Assembly: GCF_001657475.1 (NCBI RefSeq)
Contig: NZ_LXEY01000018.1
Location: 1-64,000 of the forward strand
Direction: 5' to 3'
From: Enteractinococcus helveticum
Lineage (GTDB): Bacteria > Actinomycetota > Actinomycetes > Actinomycetales > Micrococcaceae
DNA: 64,000 bases
Both the position numbers and the translations under genes were made by a program. Below the pieces are notes generated by a model. It ran no database searches. It saw nothing but the letters and a program-made list of their open reading frames with translations, and had not been told where the DNA came from. Of this stretch, positions 8,038 through 16,986 are shown piece after piece (the first letter of the stretch is position 1; each line of letters starts with the position of its first letter).

Positions 8038-9180
8038 ATGAGCCGGCGAATATTAATTTTGGCTCACACGGGGCGCCAAAAGGCCATGCAATCTGCACTG
8101 CAGGCCATCGAATTGTTACGTGCGTCCGGGCTCACACCGGTCATGTTGCCTCACGACGCTGCCGTCATGTACGAAGCCATTCATAATGGCGTACTACAAA
8201 CTCATGAGGCCGGTGTCGATGCGATTGACACCAAAACCTCTCTACATGATGTTGAACTAGGCATGGTCTTGGGCGGGGACGGTTCGGTTTTGCGTGCTGC
8301 TGAGATGGTTCGCGAATCTAGTCTGCCACTCATGGCTGTCAACCTTGGCCACGTGGGGTTCCTCGCCGAAGCAGAACAAGCCGATCTAGAACTTGCCGTC
8401 TCGGCGGTGGTCAATAAGAATTACCTCGTTGAGGAACGCATGGCCATTGACGTGAAAGTTTTGGTGGGCAAACACCTGGTAGCTCATACTTGGGCCTTGA
8501 ATGAGGCGTCGGTGGAGAAATCCAATCGCGAGCGTATGCTTGAGGTGGTCATCGGCGTCGATAATCGGCCGATTTCATCGTTCGGCTGTGACGGAGTCGT
8601 TATGGCAACTCCCACCGGCTCAACAGCGTACGCGTTTTCCGGAGGCGGGCCCATCGTATGGCCTGAGGTCCAAGCCATGCTGATGGTGCCCCTATCTGCC
8701 CACGCACTCTTTGCCCGGCCATTAGTGGTTGCCCCGGAATCCGTCATCTCTGTCGACGTACTGCAACGCAGCAACGAAAACGGAGTGCTCTGGTGTGACG
8801 GACGGCGGACCGTAGACTTGCCATTTGGGGCGAGAATTGAAGTCACCCGCTCAGACAGTCCAGTCAAACTGGCGCGGCTGGCCCTGACACCATTTTCAGA
8901 ACGACTGGTCCGAAAGTTCGATCTGCCCACAGAAGGTTGGCGTGGCTCGATTAGCGAAACAGACCGAGCTGCGATTGATGCCCGCGAGCGAGCCCGTCGA
9001 GATCAAGACAGCTGGCATCAATCCCTGGCTGATTCGCAAGGCATCCGCATCGTGGAACCTCATCATGCGGCACCGCGCCCAGATATGGTCCCACCGCGCA
9101 CGACACCCATTCCGATAGTCACCAAGGCCGACGAAGACGAAATTATCGAAGTATCGAAACCACCAGCCGAGGACGAATAG
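8038..9180 (+). CDS. nadK: NAD kinase
   Basis: This enzyme phosphorylates NAD to NADP. The GGDGS motif (MVLGGDGSVLRAAEM), NLGHVGFLAEAE and the TPTGSTAYAFSGGGP loop are diagnostic. The ATG start at 8038 has GAAGGAG six bases upstream; an in-frame codon at 8005 has no such site. The core ends near residue 290, and about 90 further residues form a charged, Pro-rich tail that most NAD kinases (about 300 residues) lack. The tlyA-nadK-recN order is conserved in actinobacteria. A GATAAA at 7984-7989 could be the -10 of a local promoter. Confidence 0.95.
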   Translation: MSRRILILAHTGRQKAMQSALQAIELLRASGLTPVMLPHDAAVMYEAIHNGVLQTHEAGVDAIDTKTSLHDVELGMVLGGDGSVLRAAEMVRESSLPLMAVNLGHVGFLAEAEQADLELAVSAVVNKNYLVEERMAIDVKVLVGKHLVAHTWALNEASVEKSNRERMLEVVIGVDNRPISSFGCDGVVMATPTGSTAYAFSGGGPIVWPEVQAMLMVPLSAHALFARPLVVAPESVISVDVLQRSNENGVLWCDGRRTVDLPFGARIEVTRSDSPVKLARLALTPFSERLVRKFDLPTEGWRGSISETDRAAIDARERARRDQDSWHQSLADSQGIRIVEPHHAAPRPDMVPPRTTPIPIVTKADEDEIIEVSKPPAEDE

Positions 9181-9190
9181 GGAGCAACGC

Positions 9191-10906
9191 ATGCTAGAAC
9201 ACCTGTCGATCAACTCGTTAGGCGTCATCGAAGAAACCACCGTCGAACTTGATCCGGGGTTCAACGTCGTAACGGGTGAAACTGGCGCCGGTAAGACGAT
9301 GGTCGTGACCGCACTGAACCTGTTGTTGGGGGCACGTGCGGATGCCGGCGCGATTCGTGCAGGTGACTCCAAAGCAACGGTTGAAGCTGGGTTTGTGTTA
9401 CCAGCCGACCATCGAGCGATAGGTGCAGCTGAAGAAGCAGGCGCGATCCTTGATGAGGATAACCATGACCGCCACCTGGTCATTACCCGTGCAATCAGCG
9501 CTTCAGATTCCGGTACGCGCTCGCGGGCTACAGCCGGAGGCCGCGGTGTTCCGGTGGCGTTACTATCGGAAATCGGGGAAAATGCGGTAGCTATTCACGG
9601 TCAGTCCGATCAACTGCGGTTGAAGTCAACGACAGCACAACGTCACGCTCTGGACGCCTATGGGGGGAAATCCATTGCCAAAGCGCTGGCTGCTTACCGC
9701 CAGACTTATACCAGCCTGCAAGAGGTCTCCAGACAGCTCCAGGAACTGATTAATCAGGCTCAAGAGCGCGCTCTTGAGGCTGAAAACCTGCAACGCAGCC
9801 TGGAAGAAATCGATAACGCCAACATCCAAGACGACGAAGATGAAGAAATCCAGGAGCGCATTAAACGCCTAGAATCCGCCGAAGAATTCCGAGATGCGGC
9901 ACGCATGGCCACAACGGCTCTGTCGGGGGATGATTACAATCTGGATGCTTCAAGTGCCGAATCACTAGTTGAAGCAGCGCGTCAAGTTATTGCGCAGACA
10001 CCGGGACAGGTGGAAGAACTCGAAGAGATCGGCAAACGGCTCACCTCGGTCGGTATTGAGATTGCAGACATTACTGCGGAAATCTCTCAGTTTGCTTCGA
10101 GTCTGGATGATGAAGGTCCTGCCGCCTTGAACCAAGCACAATCCCGGTTGGCTGAGTTGAATCGTCTCAAAAAGCTCTATGGGCCAGATCTGGCTGATGT
10201 TGTCCGGTGGGCTGAAGAACAGCGCCCGCGCCTTGATGAACTCCACGGCGACACTGATCGTATCGAGTATTTAGAAGAAGAACAGCAAGTATTGACTGAC
10301 CGACTCCAGCAAGAGGGCACCCAACTGACCTCGCTACGACAAAAAGCTGGCGAACGACTAGGCAAGGAAGTCACCAAGGAGCTCCATGGCCTGCTGATGC
10401 CAACCGCGCAGTTCTCGGTGGCCGTCACTCCAGCAGAACAACCTGGACCACACGGTTTTGACGACATAGCGCTGCTACTGCAACCGCACCCTGGCTCAGA
10501 TCCGAGACCACTTGGTAAAGGCGCATCAGGCGGTGAGCTGTCGCGCATCATGTTGGCACTTGAAGTTGTTCTGGCAAACACTGATCCGGTCCCGACTTTT
10601 ATCTTCGATGAGATCGACGCCGGTGTCGGTGGCGAAGCCGCCGTGCAGATCGGTCGACGTCTAGCCCGGTTGGCCAAACACGTCCAAGTCATCGTCGTCA
10701 CCCACCTACCCCAGGTTGCGGCCTATGCGGATAAACACCTGCGAGTCAATAAGGCTCCGAATGTGGAAGCAGGTTTCACGACCTCGGATGTCAGCGAACT
10801 GGTCGGCGAGGCCCGCATCTCTGAACTGGCACGCATGCTGGCCGGACACGCCGATTCAACCTCAGCTCGCGAGCACGCTAAAGAACTCTTGGAGGCCTCA
10901 CACTAA
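9191..10906 (+). CDS. recN: DNA repair protein RecN
   Basis: RecN is an SMC-like ATPase acting in double-strand break repair. Seen: Walker A VTGETGAGKTMVV near residue 35, two long coiled-coil stretches (about 155-370) and a C-terminal head with the ABC signature GASGGELSRIMLALE and Walker B TFIFDEIDAGVGGEAAVQ. Length 571 is typical. It follows nadK by 10 bases and its stop overlaps the NUDIX start (TAATG), so they are co-transcribed. I saw no actinobacterial SOS box (TCGAAC-N4-GTTCGA type) just upstream. Confidence 0.95.
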   Translation: MLEHLSINSLGVIEETTVELDPGFNVVTGETGAGKTMVVTALNLLLGARADAGAIRAGDSKATVEAGFVLPADHRAIGAAEEAGAILDEDNHDRHLVITRAISASDSGTRSRATAGGRGVPVALLSEIGENAVAIHGQSDQLRLKSTTAQRHALDAYGGKSIAKALAAYRQTYTSLQEVSRQLQELINQAQERALEAENLQRSLEEIDNANIQDDEDEEIQERIKRLESAEEFRDAARMATTALSGDDYNLDASSAESLVEAARQVIAQTPGQVEELEEIGKRLTSVGIEIADITAEISQFASSLDDEGPAALNQAQSRLAELNRLKKLYGPDLADVVRWAEEQRPRLDELHGDTDRIEYLEEEQQVLTDRLQQEGTQLTSLRQKAGERLGKEVTKELHGLLMPTAQFSVAVTPAEQPGPHGFDDIALLLQPHPGSDPRPLGKGASGGELSRIMLALEVVLANTDPVPTFIFDEIDAGVGGEAAVQIGRRLARLAKHVQVIVVTHLPQVAAYADKHLRVNKAPNVEAGFTTSDVSELVGEARISELARMLAGHADSTSAREHAKELLEASH

Positions 10907-11520
10907 TGGGCCAACAACACATACACGACACCGACCGGGTTGTTGCAGTTCAGGATCAGGCAACGGTCTTTCACGGTGCAATCTGGGACATCCAACGGGA
11001 CACCTTCACGATGACTGATACTGAGCAGCCGCTGACTCGCGAATATATTACCCACCCGGGTGCGGTGGCCATTGTGGCTGTTGACGATCAGCAGCGAATC
11101 GCAATGATCAACCAGTATCGTCATCCGGTAGGACAGAACTGCTGGGAAATCCCGGCGGGGCTCTTGGACGTCGAGGGAGAAGACCATCTGGTCACCGCCC
11201 AACGTGAATTGGCAGAAGAAGCTGACCTGCAAGCTGCGGATTGGTCTGTGTTGGTGGACCACTATCCTTCGGCTGGGTCTTCAGCAGAAGCTATCCGTAT
11301 CTTCTTGGCCCAAGGCATCGAAGAGCTCCCAGCGGAACAACGCCATCAACGCGAAGCCGAAGAAGCTCACTTGATCCTACGTTGGGTTCCTTTCGACCAA
11401 GCATTACATGCAGTGCTCGCAGGGGCAGTTCGAAACGTCAATGCAATCAGCGGTATCTTGGCAGCTCACTTGGTGCTAAACGGACAACACCAGGCCCGCC
11501 CCGCCCAGGCACCTTTCTAA
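10906..11520 (+). CDS. NUDIX hydrolase, ADP-ribose pyrophosphatase type
   Basis: The NUDIX box is GLLDVEGEDHLVTAQRELAEEADLQ (in pieces), with the REL-x-EE core intact, preceded by NCWEIPAG typical of ADP-ribose pyrophosphatases (NudF-like). It would split ADP-ribose into AMP and ribose 5-phosphate. Length 204 is normal. It sits between recN and xerD as Rv1700 does in M. tuberculosis, but the pyrG gene usually found between recN and this gene is absent. Confidence 0.88.
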   Translation: MGQQHIHDTDRVVAVQDQATVFHGAIWDIQRDTFTMTDTEQPLTREYITHPGAVAIVAVDDQQRIAMINQYRHPVGQNCWEIPAGLLDVEGEDHLVTAQRELAEEADLQAADWSVLVDHYPSAGSSAEAIRIFLAQGIEELPAEQRHQREAEEAHLILRWVPFDQALHAVLAGAVRNVNAISGILAAHLVLNGQHQARPAQAPF

Positions 11521-11525
11521 CCTTT

Positions 11526-12479
11526 ATGACCGATAACATCACTATCCCCGAAGCCCTGCAGCATCACGTCACCACCTACCTGAATCACCTCATGATCGAA
11601 CGTGGTCTATCAGATAACACATTGGCAGCATACCGCCGAGACCTCCAACGATATTTGCGCTATCTTGCTCAGGAACGCGTTGATGACGTCACGACGATTA
11701 CTGCTCACCACCTTGCGGGTTTTCTCCAGGCGCTTAGCTCAGGTAGCCACAACATGGGCAATTTGGCTCAAAGCTCCGTCAACCGAGTATTTATTGCTGC
11801 TCGTGGTTGGCACCGATTCATGTTTTTGGAAAATACGACCTCAACCAATCCAGCTGCAGAAATTAAACCCCCCAAAACCGGACAGCAGCTGCCGGAGGGT
11901 CTCAGTATTGACGAAATCACACGATTATTAGATACTCCGCCGATCGATACCGCCCAGGGGCTCCGTGACCGAGCCATGATGGAATTGCTGTACGCCACCG
12001 GCGCTCGTATTACCGAAGCAATTGATCTTGACGTTGATGACATTGTGCATCTCGACGACGATGACACCACCGTTGTTCGGTTATTTGGAAAAGGGTCAAA
12101 AGAGCGTATCGTGCCGTTGGGTTCATACGCGCAACGAGCTGTTGATGCGTATCTGGTTCGTGGCAGACCCAAGCATGCTGCCGGTGGGAAAGGTTCACCT
12201 GCGCTATTCTTAAACAGGTTCGGAGGGCGGCTATCGCGTCAGACCGGATGGAATGTTCTGAAACAAGCTGCTGAAGACGCCGAGATCACCGCAGAAATTT
12301 CCCCCCACACTTTGCGCCACTCTTTTGCCACGCACCTGTTGCAAGGCGGAGCGGACGTTAGAGTTGTGCAAGAATTACTGGGGCATGCATCGGTGACGAC
12401 GACCCAGATTTACACTCAAGTCACTGCTGACACGCTCCGGGAGGTTTTTGCCTATGCGCATCCTCGGGCGCAAGGCTAG
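11526..12479 (+). CDS. xerD: Tyrosine recombinase XerD
   Basis: XerD acts with XerC at dif sites to resolve chromosome dimers. The N-terminal SAM-like core-binding domain spans about residues 1-110, and the catalytic set is complete: Arg161 (GARITEA), Lys189 (FGKGSKER), His261 and Arg264 (HTLRHSFATH), His287 (LLGHAS) and Tyr296 (TTQIYTQ). I chose the ATG five bases after the NUDIX stop; the open frame runs further upstream inside the NUDIX gene but has no start evidence. Its place beside parA/scpAB is that of the chromosomal XerD and not of a phage integrase. Confidence 0.93.
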   Translation: MTDNITIPEALQHHVTTYLNHLMIERGLSDNTLAAYRRDLQRYLRYLAQERVDDVTTITAHHLAGFLQALSSGSHNMGNLAQSSVNRVFIAARGWHRFMFLENTTSTNPAAEIKPPKTGQQLPEGLSIDEITRLLDTPPIDTAQGLRDRAMMELLYATGARITEAIDLDVDDIVHLDDDDTTVVRLFGKGSKERIVPLGSYAQRAVDAYLVRGRPKHAAGGKGSPALFLNRFGGRLSRQTGWNVLKQAAEDAEITAEISPHTLRHSFATHLLQGGADVRVVQELLGHASVTTTQIYTQVTADTLREVFAYAHPRAQG

Positions 12480-12652
12480 CCTGACCTTCAGGTTTGACGT
12501 TAAACTTTAAGGCTCGCCGTGAAAAAACCAATTAGTTCGGGAAGTCATGTGATCCAGCAATACACTAGAGTCAGAAACCACACTCACGTCACTTACGAAC
12601 ACTAAGAGGATCACACCCCCAACTTACGTAGCGGTCAGGAGTTTCAAGCATC

Positions 12653-13546
12653 GTGAACGACGCCAGCCAACAACCACAACCCGTGATGATGATCACCGGA
12701 GATCCGGTGATCGGACCCACCGGGCGGCCAAAGCACGAATTTCCCGTTCCAGAGCCACTCGAAACACACGGTCCTGCCCGCATCATCGCGATGGTGAACC
12801 AAAAAGGTGGTGTCGGCAAAACCACTTCCTCAGTGAATATGGGGGCTGCGCTGGCAGGTTACGGTCGAAAAGTGCTGATGGTTGACTTCGACCCTCAAGG
12901 CGCGCTGTCGGCAGGGTTCGGCATGAATCCTCATGAGATGGACCTCACGGTCTATAACGTATTGATGGAACGTGGCGTACATATCAGCGACGGCATCGTC
13001 ACGACGGAAGATCCAAACGTTGATCTCTTGCCTGCCAACATTGATCTATCTGCTGCAGAAGTACAGCTGGTCAATGAGGTGGCACGCGAGCAAGTACTGG
13101 CACGCGCCCTACGTCCCGTCATTGACGACTACGATGTCATCATCATTGACTGTCAACCGTCCCTGGGCCTGTTGACGGTCAACGCGTTAGCAGCAGCACA
13201 CGGTGTGATTATCCCACTGACTGCTGAATTCTTTGCCTTACGTGCTGTGGCACTGTTGGTAGAAACCATCGAAAAGGTTCAAGATCGCATCAACCCGGAT
13301 CTCATTATCGACGGCGTGCTGGCAACTATGGTCGATGGGCGAACCCTGCATTCGAAAGAAGTTATCGGTCGATTGGTAGAGGCCTTTGGCGACCGAGTGT
13401 TTGAAACAGTGATTAACCGTTCCATCAAGTTTGCTGATGCAACAGTGGCAGCGGAACCCATCACAACGTTTGCGCCCAATCACCCGGGTGCCAAAAACTA
13501 CCGACAACTTGCTCGAGAACTGATCTGCCGCGGTGGCGCTCCGTGA
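12653..13546 (+). CDS. ParA/Soj-type ATPase upstream of scpAB
   Basis: This is a Walker-type partition ATPase with deviant Walker A NQKGGVGKTTSSVN, Walker A' MVDFDPQGALS and Walker B VIIIDCQPSLGLLT. A Pro-rich N-terminal extension of about 40 residues precedes the core. In actinobacteria a ParA homologue (Rv1708 in M. tuberculosis) regularly stands before scpA, apart from the parAB locus at the origin. Its stop overlaps the scpA GTG by four bases, so they share an operon and probably act together in chromosome handling. No ParB partner lies nearby. Confidence 0.88.
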   Translation: MNDASQQPQPVMMITGDPVIGPTGRPKHEFPVPEPLETHGPARIIAMVNQKGGVGKTTSSVNMGAALAGYGRKVLMVDFDPQGALSAGFGMNPHEMDLTVYNVLMERGVHISDGIVTTEDPNVDLLPANIDLSAAEVQLVNEVAREQVLARALRPVIDDYDVIIIDCQPSLGLLTVNALAAAHGVIIPLTAEFFALRAVALLVETIEKVQDRINPDLIIDGVLATMVDGRTLHSKEVIGRLVEAFGDRVFETVINRSIKFADATVAAEPITTFAPNHPGAKNYRQLARELICRGGAP

Positions 13547-14337
13547 GCCTGCTAGCTTCGCCGACCTTCGAGGATGAATACACCGAAGAACATGTTGGCT
13601 TTGAACTAGCGCTCACCAATTTTTCTGGACCGTTTGATCTGCTGCTGTCGCTGATAGCTCGGCGACGCATGGACGTCACAGAAGTTGCACTAGCCGAAGT
13701 AACCGATGAATTCTTAGCGTACGTGGCGACCTTGGAAACTACCGAGGAGGTCTTAGAGAACTCGACCTCCTTTATGGTCGTAGCCGCGACCCTGCTGGAA
13801 CTGAAGACCGCCCGTTTGCTGCCATCTGGGATCGGGGACGCCAATGACGAGATGGCCCTGTTAGAAGAACGAGATCTGTTGTTTGCCCGGTTATTGCAAT
13901 ACCGAGCATTCAAGCAGGCCGCGGATTTGATCAAAGAACGTATTAGCATGCAATCAGCCATGCTGCCACGTCAGGGTGGGCCTGAGCCTCAGCATGCCAA
14001 CCTGTTGCCAGAACTCGTCTTTGATTTATCTGCTGATGATTTTGTCGCCATCGCGAACGAAGTTTTCACAAAATTTGTGACCGAACCTGTTGAAGTCGGC
14101 ACTCAACACTTACACGCGCCGGTTGTGTCCCTGACCGAACAAGTTTCAATCATGTCTCGCCGCATTCAAGAAGCTGGTCGATTGACGTTTAGCGATCTCA
14201 CCAGTGACGCATCGACCACAATGGTGGTTGTGGTACGATTTCTGGGTTTACTAACGATGTACCGTGATCGATTAATCAGCTGGCAGCAGGAAACCCCACT
14301 GGGCGAAATTACGGTGTTCTGGCAAGAGGCAGCATGA
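13543..14337 (+). CDS. scpA: Segregation and condensation protein ScpA
   Basis: ScpA is the kleisin that bridges SMC heads. The N-terminal FELALTNFSGPFDLLLSLI and the RRMDVTEVALAEVTDEFL helix are classic for the family, and the C-terminal winged-helix part ends at EITVFWQEAA. Length 264 is normal. The GTG start overlaps parA and the stop overlaps scpB, so all three are translationally coupled. Confidence 0.93.
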   Translation: MSLLASPTFEDEYTEEHVGFELALTNFSGPFDLLLSLIARRRMDVTEVALAEVTDEFLAYVATLETTEEVLENSTSFMVVAATLLELKTARLLPSGIGDANDEMALLEERDLLFARLLQYRAFKQAADLIKERISMQSAMLPRQGGPEPQHANLLPELVFDLSADDFVAIANEVFTKFVTEPVEVGTQHLHAPVVSLTEQVSIMSRRIQEAGRLTFSDLTSDASTTMVVVVRFLGLLTMYRDRLISWQQETPLGEITVFWQEAA

Positions 14338-14912
14338 CACAGCAGCGGTATGAATCGGAATTATTTGCCCAGCTGGAAGCCATCTTGTTAATCTCCGATG
14401 AGCCGGTGACCGTTCAACAACTGGTCAAAGTCACGGATGCGAGCCCCACGGAACTCGAGACCACCTTGAAGGCTATTCAACGCGACTATGACGGAGAAAC
14501 TGGCGGTATTGTTCGAGGTTTTCAACTGCGACATGTCGCAGGGGGGTGGCGTCTTTATACTCGTGCGGACCATGCTGATGTGATTGCCACATATATGGTC
14601 CAAGGGGCCACCCAAAAGTTAAGCCAAGCTGCGTTGGAGACTTTGGCAGTTATCGCGTATCTGCAACCGGCTACTCGATCACGGGTTGCCCAAATCCGTG
14701 GTGTGAACTCGGATTCGGTCGTACGCACGCTCCTGACAAGAGGGCTGATTGCTGAAGATGGCACCGAGGAACATACCAGTGCCGTACGCTATAAAACGAC
14801 GGATTATTTTTTGGAACTACTTGGCCTAAACTCTATAGAGGAATTGCCCAAGATTTCCCCACTCCTTCCCGGAGTAGATGAAGCAAGTAAATTAGCAGAA
14901 AGTCAGGAATAA
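14334..14912 (+). CDS. scpB: Segregation and condensation protein ScpB
   Basis: ScpB forms a winged-helix dimer that binds ScpA within the SMC complex. Seen: ELFAQLEAILLISDEPV at the N-terminus, KLSQAALETLAVIAYLQPATR in the middle and the RGLIAEDG wing, all typical. Length 192 fits. It overlaps scpA by four bases and is followed five bases later by the pseudouridine synthase, the conserved order. Confidence 0.93.
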   Translation: MTQQRYESELFAQLEAILLISDEPVTVQQLVKVTDASPTELETTLKAIQRDYDGETGGIVRGFQLRHVAGGWRLYTRADHADVIATYMVQGATQKLSQAALETLAVIAYLQPATRSRVAQIRGVNSDSVVRTLLTRGLIAEDGTEEHTSAVRYKTTDYFLELLGLNSIEELPKISPLLPGVDEASKLAESQE

Positions 14913-14917
14913 ATAAT

Positions 14918-15814
14918 ATGACATCCCGCAAGCCGAGAGGCTCCGGACGCCGCAACCGCACACCCAAAGCTGGTCGTCGCGGTGGCCCATTTTCCGGTGC
15001 CGACTATGATCGCAATCTAGGTCCAGTAGACCGCAGCCAATACCGAAAAGGCAAAGGCCAGGGCAAGAAATCCCGCCAACACGTGCCTGAAGGCGAACGC
15101 CTACAAAAAGTCATCGCGGCTGCTGGTATAGCCTCCCGCCGTGTGGCAGAAGATCTCATTGCTGAGGGCCGCGTCGAAGTTAACGAAGAAATCGTGACCG
15201 CACTGGGTACTCGCGTGGATCCTGACAACGACATCATTTTTGTCGATGGTATCCGCGTCAACACCAAACCCGACTCCGTCTACTATGCCTTCAACAAGCC
15301 TCGGGGCGTTATTTCAACCATGTCGGATCCGAAAGGTCGCCCTTCGATTGCCGACTTCGTCAATACCGCAGACACCCGGCTATTCCACATAGGCCGTCTC
15401 GATAATGAAACCGAGGGCCTGCTGCTACTCACCAACGACGGCGAACTTGCAAACCGTCTTTCACATCCAAGCTACGAAGTGCCAAAAACATATCTGGTCC
15501 AGGTCAAAGGTCCGATGCGCAAGGGTGTCGGCGATGAACTTCGTAAAGGCATCGAACTGGAAGAAGATGGCCTGGTGTCCGTCGACTCCTTCAAAGTTGT
15601 AGACTCTACGCCCGGCCACATCCTGTGCGAAGTCATTATTCACAGCGGTCAGAACCGTGTGGTGCGCCGCCTCATGAAAGCTGTTGGTTACCCTGTACAA
15701 CGCCTGGTTCGCATTGCCCATGGACCCATTACCCTTGGCAATCAGCGTCAAGGCAGCATCCGACAGCTCAACTCACAAGAAGTCGGACATCTCATGGCAA
15801 CGGTAGGACTATGA
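14918..15814 (+). CDS. rluB: rRNA pseudouridine synthase, RluB/RsuA family
   Basis: A basic tail of about 60 residues precedes an S4 domain (GERLQKVIAAAGIASRRVAEDLI) and the RsuA-type catalytic domain with HIGRLDNETEGLLLLTNDG, in which Asp of RLD is the catalytic residue. By family it would modify 23S rRNA near position 2605. Gene order scpB-rluB-tyrA-cmk-der supports the RluB name. The stop overlaps the tyrA start (ATGA). Confidence 0.9.
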   Translation: MTSRKPRGSGRRNRTPKAGRRGGPFSGADYDRNLGPVDRSQYRKGKGQGKKSRQHVPEGERLQKVIAAAGIASRRVAEDLIAEGRVEVNEEIVTALGTRVDPDNDIIFVDGIRVNTKPDSVYYAFNKPRGVISTMSDPKGRPSIADFVNTADTRLFHIGRLDNETEGLLLLTNDGELANRLSHPSYEVPKTYLVQVKGPMRKGVGDELRKGIELEEDGLVSVDSFKVVDSTPGHILCEVIIHSGQNRVVRRLMKAVGYPVQRLVRIAHGPITLGNQRQGSIRQLNSQEVGHLMATVGL

Positions 15815-16986
15815 CGACACCGCGGTTCTCACGCACAGAAATTGTCAACACTGCCTCACTCGCCGCAGCTACCGAAACAATTTCCAAACACCACACCATC
15901 CATGAGCCCGTGCTCATTGTTGGGACGGGTCTGTTGGGGACCTCTATCGGTCTCGGCTTACGGTCGGTCGGCTTACAGGTTTTGCTCACTGACCCGTCAC
16001 CGTCTGCCCAAGCGGTGGCCGAAGACATCGGCGCAGGCCAAGGGCTAACGGATGAAGACCAACCCGGCACCGTGGTGGTCGCAGCACCGCCAGATGTCAC
16101 GGGTGCAGAAGTGATCAAAGCCTTGCGCCGCTGGCCCGCTGCGGTCGTGCTTGATATCGCTTCGGTCAAAGTGGCTATTGCTCAGGAAATCGCGGCAGCA
16201 GTTGCTGCAGGTGAGCTCACCGCTCAGGACGCACAGCGTTATATCGGCACCCACCCGATGGCTGGGCGTGAACGGTCAGGCCCAGTAGCGGCTCGTGGCG
16301 AGTTATTTACCGCTGCACCCTGGGTGCTGTGTACGACGTCCGAAACACCCCAGTACGTCATCGACGTTGCCTCTGACGTCGCACGGCTGCTTGGGGCCAC
16401 CATCTATCACATGACCCCCGAAGAGCACGACGGTGCTGTTGCCCAAATCAGCCACTTGCCGCAGATTGCTGCCTCGCTGTTGGCCTCGCGCCTCCAAGGT
16501 ACTTCTGGCCAAGCGCTGCAATTGGCAGGCAATGGGCTGCGTGATACGACCCGAATCGCTGCCTCTGATCCCAGTCTGTGGGTACAGATCTTGACGGCAA
16601 ATGCTGAACAAATCCTGCCAGAACTTCACGGGATGAAGGCTGACCTTGACCGGTTAATTAACACCCTGAGTGCACCCAGTGCCTCGGGGGCTCGACTCGA
16701 CGTCGCCCAACTGATGGACGAAGGAAACCGCGGCCAAGCGCGGATTCCAGGCAAGCACGGTGGGCCGGCTCAAGGCTTTGCCCAGGTCACCGTCCTGGTC
16801 GACGACAAACCGGGTGCGATTGTTTCAGCGCTGCAGGCTGTGGCCGATGCGGGGGTGAACGTGGAAGACTTGAGAATGGAACACTCATCTGGTTACCAGG
16901 TCGGTATGCTGGAAATCGCTGTGGTTCCCGGTCATAAGAAGCACCTGGTCAACGCGTTGACCAAACTAGGATGGAAGGTACTGTAA
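15811..16986 (+). CDS. tyrA: Prephenate dehydrogenase with C-terminal ACT domain
   Basis: The enzyme converts prephenate to 4-hydroxyphenylpyruvate in tyrosine synthesis. The NAD site is VLIVGTGLLGTSIGLGLR and IGTHPMAGRERSG is the substrate-binding His motif. The last 80 residues (VTVLVDDKPGAIVSALQAV) form an ACT domain that probably senses tyrosine. I chose the ATG overlapping the rluB stop; the frame stays open upstream within rluB but without support. Length 391 with the ACT domain agrees with actinobacterial TyrA. Confidence 0.92.
   Translation: MTTPRFSRTEIVNTASLAAATETISKHHTIHEPVLIVGTGLLGTSIGLGLRSVGLQVLLTDPSPSAQAVAEDIGAGQGLTDEDQPGTVVVAAPPDVTGAEVIKALRRWPAAVVLDIASVKVAIAQEIAAAVAAGELTAQDAQRYIGTHPMAGRERSGPVAARGELFTAAPWVLCTTSETPQYVIDVASDVARLLGATIYHMTPEEHDGAVAQISHLPQIAASLLASRLQGTSGQALQLAGNGLRDTTRIAASDPSLWVQILTANAEQILPELHGMKADLDRLINTLSAPSASGARLDVAQLMDEGNRGQARIPGKHGGPAQGFAQVTVLVDDKPGAIVSALQAVADAGVNVEDLRMEHSSGYQVGMLEIAVVPGHKKHLVNALTKLGWKVL

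Noticed and set aside
8896-9483. 195-codon minus-strand frame across nadK and recN
   Set aside because: Antisense to the junction of two certain genes; low-complexity Ser/Arg composition typical of a shadow frame.
10177-10701. 174-codon minus-strand frame inside recN
   Set aside because: Shadow of the RecN head domain; Ser-rich with no recognisable domain.
11241-11525. Upstream extension of xerD
   Set aside because: The open frame lies inside the NUDIX gene in another phase; XerD homologues begin near the ATG at 11526.
15625-15810. Upstream extension of tyrA
   Set aside because: Overlaps the end of rluB and encodes no TyrA-like sequence; the ATG overlapping the rluB stop is the natural start.
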